Both the position numbers and the translations under genes were made by a program. Of a stretch of 64,000 nucleotides of DNA, positions 56,378 through 64,000 are shown one piece after another. Under the pieces are notes generated by a model. The model did not search any database and was not told the origin of the DNA. It worked only from the letters and a program-made list of their open reading frames with translations. The DNA comes from Lumnitzera littorea (lineage: Eukaryota; Streptophyta; Magnoliopsida; Myrtales; Combretaceae), in the NCBI GenBank assembly GCA_024138015.1, contig JAMXBB010000008.1, positions 44,204,912 to 44,268,911 of the forward strand, read 5' to 3'. How positions within the stretch are numbered: position 1 is the stretch's first letter; each line of letters begins with the position of its first letter.

Positions 56378-57800
56378 CGAGAAAAGAAAAAATTCACATA
56401 ACAATTTTTAATGATTCCTAAAGCTATGCAATAAGATATCCCTTCCTGTGATGAACCTCTCTAAATCTAGTTTAACATAGTTCTTTTTCTCTGTTTCTTT
56501 TCTAGATTTGTGCCAATTCATCCATGGTTTGCTAGTTTATGTTAAATTCTAGAATTTTTATCTTTTTTCTTTCATGAATTTGAGTTTTGGTGTTTTTCTT
56601 TTCTCTCATCTCTTTTAGGCTATCAAATTTTTTATTTGAAAGGGCAGTTTCCTCCATAACAATTTCTATATTTCTCTAAAATTACTAATTAAAAGTTGAA
56701 AGCCGTCTCATTTTAATCGCTACCAAATCCCTTTTGAATGAGACCTACACTCTATTTGGGATAACCTTATGTATACAGGTGGATAATAGGCTAAATGATG
56801 TAAGCATTTCAAATGTTAGTTTGCCAGAAATGCAACGATGTGTTTTTGTCCTTCATTTTAGGCTCCTTTTGAAATCTTGTAGAGATTTATAGGAGAATCA
56901 CTGGAATGCTTAGTAGGGCAACCAAGCTAAAGTTAGTGGACAGTTTAGTAAAATGTAGTTTGATGAAGAAATCTCTCATGTAATTGAATCTCTCCTAATC
57001 AAGCATGGTTGTTAGTGCATCCTTTATAAAAGAAATTTTGGCATGAAACACATCACTATCATAGAAGAACCATGTATTGAAGTTGGAAGGAAATACGAGC
57101 TCTATTTTGGGAATTTCGAGCTCTATATGATTGACAACTACATAATGGATAGCAGCAAGTCTAAGCAATTCACTTTTCAAGTAGATTTAGGAATATAACA
57201 TGAACACCAACCATATTGACTGAGATGAGCTCCATGATGATAAACTCGAACTTTTGATAGTTGTAGGCCAAGCTATTTTGTATGGCTTAATGATGCTAAG
57301 TTAATCAATCCGAAGCTCCTTAATGAATTTTGTTGTTAGTGAATTTTGGAATGAGAGAAAATCCTACAAAAGAAAATGAAATGCTTGGTACCAAGGCCAG
57401 TTCGGTGCAGTTACTCTGATGTTTAAGTTAGTAGGATAATTTTGTATGGAAAGTGTGAATAAAAAGTGTCAAAGAGTCCTTATAGAGTTTCTTTCCAATA
57501 TTTATAGGTGATTATAGTGTCTAAGGCAATTGTCGAACTAACTGTTAAGACAAGTGAAAGCTTTTAGATTTGACACCTCCCTTGATATGTAGGGAAAGCA
57601 GACGATTATATAATATAACCGTACTTATAATAATTGTTTGTGCCATAGACTTGAATTCAAACCAAGAACAAATTTATTCTAATCGGCAAAAATGACGTAT
57701 GTCATCTATCTAGTGTTATGCCAAGAGATTCGACTCCCCAACATATCGATGGCCAAATGAATAAGTATGTTAGTTAAGCAAAAATTGACTATCAATATTT
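56378..57800 (-). mobile_element. Probable 3' LTR region of the minus-strand Tat element (boundaries uncertain)
   Basis: The LTR should start on the minus strand at 57793-57800 (reads ATTGATAGTCAATTTTTGC), right after a polypurine tract. A minus-strand TATA box, cctataaatattgg, lies at 57496-57508, about 290 bp into it, as in an LTR U3. The far end was not found. The frame at 56995-57180 (minus, MKSELLRLAAIHYVV) falls inside this region and resembles nothing I know. Confidence 0.4.
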
Positions 57801-57812
57801 ACCCCCCAACTC
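57801..57812 (-). other. Polypurine tract of the Tat element
   Basis: The minus strand reads gagttggggggt just before the inferred LTR start. G-rich tracts of this form are usual in Tat-lineage elements. Confidence 0.5.
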
Positions 57813-58161
57813 TCGTATTCAAGTGATCAATAAAGGGAGTTACACATGTATATATTATACTAGAGGCCGAGTGGGAGAGTGATTCTTTAGATTGATGCCG
57901 AGCAACATAGGAAGTAGGATGGATTGCATCCTAATCGAAAGGTCACAATTTCTAAATTCCCGCTTGTTCGAGAAACCAAAAAGTTAGAGGTGTAATATCT
58001 ATCATCTAGGTCATCATATGGTTACAAGCCTAATAACTATCACAAAGATGTCAGTAGTCAAATTTCTATCATGAAACACATGTCACCAATCCACAACATT
58101 ACTACATCAGCACATCATTATAGTTAGAAGCAGATTTGCAATTACGAGGACAAATTTTCTA

Positions 58162-58170
58162 TATATAAAA
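58162..58170 (+). promoter_or_regulatory. TATA box of the antisense ORF
   Basis: tatataaaa, about 118 bases before the ATG at 58288. It is followed by a pyrimidine-rich, AT-rich leader without another ATG close by. It suggests the gene was transcribed from its own promoter, opposite to the host element. Confidence 0.5.
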
Positions 58171-58287
58171 TACTACTCACAATCAGAATTCATTTTTCTA
58201 GTTGCATCTTAAACATTCATTCGTTTTCTCATCTTTAACCTCACATTTTTCGACTTCTATTATATCATTCTTCACAAACATTCAAGT

Positions 58288-60932
58288 ATGGTTCGCAAAG
58301 TTGCTTGTCGCCTTATTCTCTTCGATTCTGAAGCAACAAAAACTGGGGCCATTTTTCCTCCCCAAATAAGAAGCGAGGCGGCATGTTCTTCCAGTAGCTC
58401 GGTCGATAGTATGGAGCCAAGGTGAGATAAACTTGCTCGAATTAATGAGCTTCCCATAGATAATTATCCCAAGGATAAGGAAGGGAGATCCTCGGCAAAA
58501 TATCTATACAATACTATAGCATACTTCTACAGCTCTCTAGATGGAACTGCCAGTTTTGCCAATAGAGTTCTTGTCATGAACTACAATAGGTATTAGCAAG
58601 ATCCTCCTAAGATGTGGAATTTAAGGATGCTAAGAGAGCAAGAGAGGGTTTGTTTCCCAAGGGAACGTAAATTCCATATATATCTAAAGTATTTGGATTT
58701 TGGGTTGCACTTCCCTTTCTCAACATTCGTAAAGGGATTCTTCATCTATTTTAGAGTTGCACCTAGTATGTTCTCACCAAACACATATCGACTCTTAGCA
58801 GCTTTCAAGATAGTTTGTGAAGAAGTAGAGGTTAGGGCTACACCTTAGCTATTTCGATACTTTTTCACAATTAGGAGGCAACCCAATGGGTGGTACTTTC
58901 CTACTGCTGCTACAAGGCATAAGCGTAAGTTCATGGATAGTTTAGAATCTAAGATCCATATGTGGCATGACCAATTCGTACTGATAGTATCTGACGAAGA
59001 TTTGGACTTTTGGACCTAATGAACTAAGCCAATCCGTACAAAAGATATAGATCCAATGTCGAATGATGCAGCAATAACAGTAAGGAAAATTCAAGAGAGG
59101 AGGAGGAATAAAATATTCTTCTAAGACGCCGAGAGAATCATATGATGTTATGAAAATGGAGACCTAATGTTTTTTGAAAAAGAAGGTATGCTAATTAGTT
59201 ACCACCATGTTGAGTATTGCCACAAGAAGAAAGCCGTTCTCGAGACTTAGGGGGAGAATTGTAGCCTTTGCGCCTTGCTCGATACGAAAAATGTAAGTTC
59301 ATTCTTTTTCCAATGATTATATTAACTTATTTACTCATATTGTAGATATAGGTGCTAGTGAAGTGAATGCCGCTAAGCTACTAGCCTAGGCTAAGGCCAA
59401 GAAATCCAAGGCCGATAAAAAGGCGACTACCTTAGCAACTATCACTTAGCCTACTGCTGTAATGAAGGCAACAAAGGAAGTTACAGCGAAATAGGCGGTA
59501 GTACAAAAGACTTCCCATCCAGCTAAAAGGTAGAAGGAGAGCGAGAAGATATTGTCAACTAAGGTTATTCATTTTGAAGAGCCTCCGGTTGAGATCATTT
59601 AAACTTCTACTAAGCCAAGGGATGATGAATGTCGAGAGACATATCCTGGCGAGGGCATTAAGAATGCCACTGCCATAGAAGGGTCATCACTAATAGTAGA
59701 GGTGACACTGAGCAACAATAAAAGATTGGGGAAAGAGCTTGTCGGCCAACTAGCTGCCAAAAAGTCCAAAGATTTGGACGAGAGGGTAAAGGAGGTAATG
59801 TGTAATAAAGCACTTAACATTAGTAGTGCCAAATTCGTCCTTAATAAAGAGGTTAGCAAGTACTACATCCTGTATTAAAACCACACAATTTTAGATACCG
59901 ACTTGGCCCTGGGTGATAGGACGAAGTCCTTGGCTTTAATGGAAGGAGTAATTCTTCCCAAGGACAAAGATTTTGTGAAAAAGGATGTCAATAGAGTCAG
60001 CAGTTGCAATAAGGCCCATATCACGGCCAAATTGTATGATGTTAGTATCCATAACCATTACTTTTAATTGTCGAATTCATTTGGGTTACTAACTCATTTC
60101 CTTTACTAGATGAGCAGCCATATTTTGACAGCTTTAGATAAAGCCAATAAAGAGGCAAATAAGGTAATATCCGTAGTTGCATTCATGTGTTGTGTCGAAT
60201 CATTCCTAATTATGTTAAATAAATTTGTTGTAGAGAGTTGAAGATGCATACAATACATTGAAAACCCAGACTGCTGCTGCTAAGAATGTAAGGATAAGGG
60301 CTAAGATTAAGGCAAGAAAGCTCCAAGAAGACCTTGATACCGAGAAGTTGGCACATACTATCACCGCCGATGAAGTCTTAAGCCTAAAGGCCAAAATGGA
60401 AGAGTAGTGCAAAGAGTCTGAAGGCCTAAAAAAGGAGCTACAGAAAAAGAAAGAAGAGTGCTAAGGCCTAAGCCAAACAATTTGCACAATGAGCGAGGAA
60501 GAAGATCAACTCAAAATGTAGATTGAAGAATTAGAGATCAACAACTTGTACTTACAAAGCTGAATTGCCAAGTTGGAAGAGATTGTGAAAAGAGGACCTT
60601 CTATTGAAGAGGTAATCAACATAGTTACTCCTAGTTGGCAATACATGAGACTTTTAAGGAAAAAGATGTTGGAAGGGGTTTAAGCAGCAAGAGAGGAAAT
60701 CTTGAAGCTTCACCTTGATTACGATCTCTCTTGCCTTAACTTTGCTAACATCGATGACAAAGTCGGTAATGTCAATGAAGATAAAGGTGATGAGAAAAGT
60801 GCCGAGACTTTAAATCAAGGTGATAATGAAGCTTATGCCAAGGAAATTTCCTACTCTGAGACCCTAGTTGCTGAAGAAGCCCCAGCCACTAATATAAAAT
60901 TCACTTCTACTGAATCTGAAAGTAAGCCATAG
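58288..60932 (+). pseudogene. Antisense extra ORF of a Tat element, 'putative gypsy type transposon' domain, four exons, broken
   Basis: Exon 1 (58288-59292) starts MVRKVACRLILFDSEATKTG. A domain resembling PF04195 follows: VCFPRERKFHIYLKYLDFGL, HFPFSTFVKGFFIYFRVAPS, FSPNTYRLLAAFKIV, then QPNGWYFPTAATRHKRKF (58650-58930). Introns: 59293-59345, 60041-60109 and 60164-60233, each GT...AG and 53-70 bp. Exon 2 has a Lys/Ala-rich linker (AKAKKSKADKKATTLA). Exons 3-4 form a long coiled coil (VEDAYNTLKTQTAAAKNVRI, KARKLQEDLDTEKL, ELQKKKEEC). An acidic tail ends NIKFTSTESESKP at 60932. At least ten in-frame stops, mostly TAG/TAA where Gln or Trp is expected, and a frame mismatch across intron 1 make it a pseudogene. 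Some Tat elements carry such an ORF antisense between pol and the 3' LTR; its function is unknown. Confidence 0.7.
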
Positions 60933-61120
60933 GATTTCTATTGTATTGGCACATTATGTTCTCGTGCAATTATCAATCGAAATATGTTTAATACAGTACC
61001 GAGTGCTTGTAACCCTTGTTGAATGAGAATACTTTTCATATGGATCTCCAATACATTTTATTTTACATACTGCACTTTTACGGCATGTGTAGTATGTATG
61101 TTTCACACTCTTATTCATTA

Positions 61121-61250
61121 GCATGTTTTATTTCATATGCTAATTATTTCTCAGCATGTTTTATTTCATATGTTATTTGTTTCTTGTCATGTTTTATTAC
61201 ACATGCTCAATTAGCTCTCGGCATGTTTTATTTCACACGCCCATTATGTA
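61121..61250 (+). repeat. Short tandem repeat, ~33-bp units
   Basis: Four copies of 'gcatgttttatttcatatgc' plus spacer start at about 61121, 61153, 61187 and 61221. It lies in the 3' flank of the antisense ORF. The open frame over it (61016-61261) is a translation of the repeat. Confidence 0.7.
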
Positions 61251-61529
61251 TTTCTTTATAAACAATCCATTAGCCATTTGAGTTGTGGACTAGTCGCATT
61301 ACTCGACCATAAGGTTAATTTGTATAGTTTGTTAACTGCGTTAGGCTAGAACCTGGATCAATTCATTTTCCATGTAGCCTAAAACTCAATAATTCAGCAA
61401 TCATAAGGAAAACAAACAAAAGGAGACTTCAAATATAATTCTCATACTTATAAATAAGTTAGTTGTCGCCAAATGAGTAGTGATAAAAAGCATTCAACAT
61501 ATTAATTGAAACACAATTTCAAATTCTCG

Positions 61530-62575
61530 GCGTTCCATGCTTGAGGGATGATAGATCCATCTAACCTTTCTAGTTGATAAGCCACCTCGCTAACGACTTC
61601 CCAGATCCTGACAGGATCCTCCTAATTCACGCTGAGCTATCCTTAACCTACTCATGCACCAGTAGCTTCCATCTTACGGCAAACCAGGTCTCCAAGTTGG
61701 AAAACCTTATGCTTTACTTTTTTATTATAATACCTTGCTGCTCTATGTTGGTATACTGCAACCTTAGCCCTTGCAATATCTCAAATTTCATTAATAGTGT
61801 CTAGATTCGCCATCAGTCCTACTTGATTAAGCATAACATCGACATTATGCATCCTCAGATTAGGTAAGTCTAGCTCAATCGGCAACACGGCTTCCGTACC
61901 GTATGCTAACTTGAATGGTGTCTCACTCATTATAGTTTTGTGAGTGGTTCAGTATCCCCATAAGATGTTTAGCAGTTTGTCTGCCCATCTCCCCCTAACT
62001 TGATCTACTTTCCTTCTTAAGCCATATAATATGATCTTGTTGACGGCTTCGACTTATCCATTCATTTGAGGGTATGTTACAAACATAAAGTTAAAGTGAA
62101 TGCCATACTTTTCACGAAATGCTCGAAACTTATTATTGTCAAACTATAGGCCGTTATCTATGATTATCATGTAGCAAACTCCGAATCATGATATGATGAA
62201 ATAAAAAACAAACGCTTCTACCTTTTATTTGGTAATTTTTGCTACTGCCTCAACCTTGGCCCACTTGGTAAAATAATTGATGGTGACAATGACAAATTGT
62301 CATTGAGTGATAGATTTCAAAAAGGGTTCGAGAATGTCTAATCCCCACTAAGTGATTAGCCAAGGGCTAGTTAGGCTACATAACTCGGTGGTAGGTGCAT
62401 TACTCGACGATTCATGCTTCTAGCAATGAGGACAATGCCAGACAACATCCTTTGCATCTTCTCTCATAATCGGCCAAAAATAGCCAACTTGCAATGCTCG
62501 ACTGTACAGTGATTGTGCCTTTACATGGTTATTGCATATGCTATCATGTAGCTCAGAGAACACCCTCTAGGCATC
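61530..62575 (-). pseudogene. Tat-lineage integrase remnant
   Basis: On the minus strand: ICNNHVKAQSLYSRALQVGY then FWPIMREDAKDVVWHCPHC (zinc finger), and SPWLIT, WGLDILEPFLKSI (first catalytic Asp). It continues with INYFTKWAKVEAVAKIT, IIDNGL (second Asp), FDNNKFRAFREKYGI, YPQMNG then VEAVNKIILYGLRRKVDQ (catalytic Glu). Last come ETPFKLAYGTEAVLPIELDL, HRAARYYNKKVKHKVFQLGD and the GPY/F-like end DPVRIWEVVSEVAYQLERLD. FTKW, GTEAVLP and EAVNK are Tat-type rather than chromovirus-type. All three catalytic residues remain but at least ten stops interrupt it. RNase H, RT, protease and gag are missing beyond 62575. Confidence 0.9.
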
Positions 62576-62581
62576 TTTCAG

Positions 62582-62658
62582 GATACTCTGATTAGGGTTT
62601 AAACCAGTAGAAACCCTATATAATCAATAGTTTAAACCCTAATTTAAATTCGAGTATC
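62582..62658. repeat. Inverted repeat (hairpin) at the integrase breakpoint
   Basis: attagggtttaaac (62591-62604) and gtttaaaccctaat (62630-62643) are perfect complements. Outer gatactc (62582-62588) and gagtatc (62652-62658) also pair. The inner arm contains the plant telomere-type tttaggg/ccctaaa motif. The Tat integrase stops being readable here. Confidence 0.7.
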
Positions 62659-62659
62659 T

Positions 62660-63480
62660 TAAACGATACTCTGATTCGATAAGGCTAAAATGCATAAAAG
62701 TTTTATGATACGTAGAAATTGAATATAGTATCGATAAAAAAGAAAAAACTTAGAGAATTGATTGAAACCTAAACCGCATACAAACACCCAAAATTTGATG
62801 TACGTGCAAATACTCAAAATCGAACCCAAATTTATTAAAACCATAAAACTATAACTTTAAACTTATAAAACAAATAAATATCACTTAATAATAACATAAT
62901 CATAGTCGATCATAATTATCAACTAAATCATTTAATCGCATATAAACCTTAACGAACATGTTGAAACAACTTGTAAAAATTATAAACGTAATAGGTATCA
63001 ATTAAATTAATAAATTTTCATAAAATCTCAAAATTAATTTATAAATGTTATTTTTATGTTTGGAAAAATTTCATATATATATTTTTATTTTTATTTTTCT
63101 TCCCTTCTTCTTTTCTTTTTCTTCTTATTTTTTTCTCCATGTGAATTCCTTGCTGAAGCATAGTAGCCCACGTGAATTGTTTTATGCTTCCAAGTGTTGA
63201 GTATTTGTGATAAAAGAATCAAATGTAATAATTATTATGTCCCATCTCCATTAATGCATAGATTTGGGAATTGCTTTTACTTTTATCCTGTTTCTACTGC
63301 CTTCTACAAGTTTGGATCCTGAAAGCTTAAAAAATAAAAAAAAAATAAAAAAATTGAAAGAAAAAGAAAAATAAAGCTAATTACACACATATAGAAATGA
63401 AAAAAGAAAATAAGGAAAAAAACCAAGCAATTAGAACAAAAAGAAGAAGACCAAGGAAATTTGATCAATTCATTTACTAA
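62660..63480. other. AT-rich sequence, nothing recognised
   Basis: Contains poly-pyrimidine (63080-63140) and poly-purine (63325-63450) stretches. No coding motif on either strand; the minus frame at 62659-62844 has no recognisable content. Confidence 0.5.
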
Positions 63481-64000
63481 AGAATTTAGGTAAGTTATTA
63501 TTTAATTTTTTTGTATGTGTATGTACTCTATAGTATGTACATGTATATTAGGTATTTGTTATATTTATTATTTTTGTTTTATTACATGTATGTATGGACA
63601 AATGTATATATATATTGTATATAGTATAAAGTATGTACATGTATGTGTATATAATATATATATATATATATATTTCTTATGCACATGTATGTACATCTGG
63701 CTATATATATACATATGTATATGTACATAGTATTTTTTTTTTTATATATTATGTATATGTAAATTGGTATATCTATGTGTATATGTACATAATAATTATT
63801 TCATTATATGAATTATACACGTAAACATACTTATATGATATATATGTACATGTAGTATGTATTTTTATGTTGATATACATATGTATGTTATTTCCTTTAT
63901 GTACATATATATATGTAGGTGTGAGGCTGTATATGTATATATATACATAGTATTTTATATTATATGATATATATATGTATACGTGTATAATAGTAGGTAT
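63481..64000. repeat. TA/TG (tatgta, tacatg) microsatellite region
   Basis: Dense alternating purine-pyrimidine sequence of atatgtat, gtacatgt and (ta)n units running to the window edge. The two overlapping frames here (63515-63824) are translations of the repeat (YIYIYI) and not genes. Confidence 0.9.

Noticed and set aside
63515..63824. Two overlapping short frames at the right edge
   Set aside because: Translations of the TA/TG microsatellite.

Overview
The window looks like plant nuclear DNA, probably a dicot or other non-grass plant, from intergenic and possibly pericentromeric heterochromatin. It is strongly AT-rich. Almost everything recognisable is a decayed Ty3/gypsy LTR retrotransposon, with a few DNA-transposon ends and MITE-like elements, and the assembly is a draft (343-base N gap at 51937-52279). 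I found no intact host gene. Every transposon reading frame carries stops or frameshifts, many of them at expected Gln or Trp codons (TAG/TAA/TGA for CAG/CAA/TGG). Several catalytic Asp codons have become Asn. Both patterns fit old C-to-T decay of methylated DNA.

Left block (0.3-27 kb). A minus-strand Ty3 LTR with its primer binding site (334-1291) belongs to an element lying off the left edge. The 3' end of a CACTA-type transposon ends at 4602. The block 5.9-26.6 kb is a multi-level nest. A Tekay/Del-like long LTR (5880-7423 plus 26510-26618) is split by a plus-strand Ty3 element, here 'Q' (LTRs 7424-8322 and 25613-26509, pol remnant 23328-25600). Q's RT is interrupted by another Tekay-like LTR (21002-23327). 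That LTR is interrupted by a minus-strand, apparently non-autonomous Tat-lineage element (8567-21001). Inside the Tat element, an array of 84-91 bp tandem repeats is split by a complete 3.09-kb Tekay-like solo LTR (10376-13463). One deletion junction near 8567 explains three missing pieces: Q gag-to-RT, the 5' part of the second Tekay LTR, and the outer part of the Tat 3' LTR.

Middle block (27.4-46.3 kb). A Tekay-like LTR (27391-29205 plus 44610-46300) is split by a minus-strand Ty3 element 'M' (29212-44609). M carries a plus-strand element 'P' (30211-36643, both LTRs, gag to INT) between its integrase and 3' LTR. A plus-strand pol fragment 'G' (37540-39975) lies between M's RNase H and integrase. 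P, M, Q and G have CRM/Reina-like chromovirus-type RT and integrase motifs.

Right block (46.3-64 kb). This holds a 293-bp MITE with 9-bp flanking repeats, then a 2588-bp direct duplication flanking the N gap with no difference found and constant register, which is probably an assembly artefact. Next is a degraded minus-strand Tat-lineage element (about 56.4-62.6 kb). It has an integrase on the minus strand and an oppositely oriented, intron-bearing pseudogene with its own TATA box and a 'putative gypsy type transposon' domain. This matches the antisense extra ORF known from some Tat elements. The window ends in TA/TG microsatellite.

The most unusual observations are a putative exon with conserved splice sites in the Tekay-like LTRs, the intron-containing antisense ORF, the exactly periodic 91- and 84-bp arrays, and the duplicated gap flanks with a fold-back.
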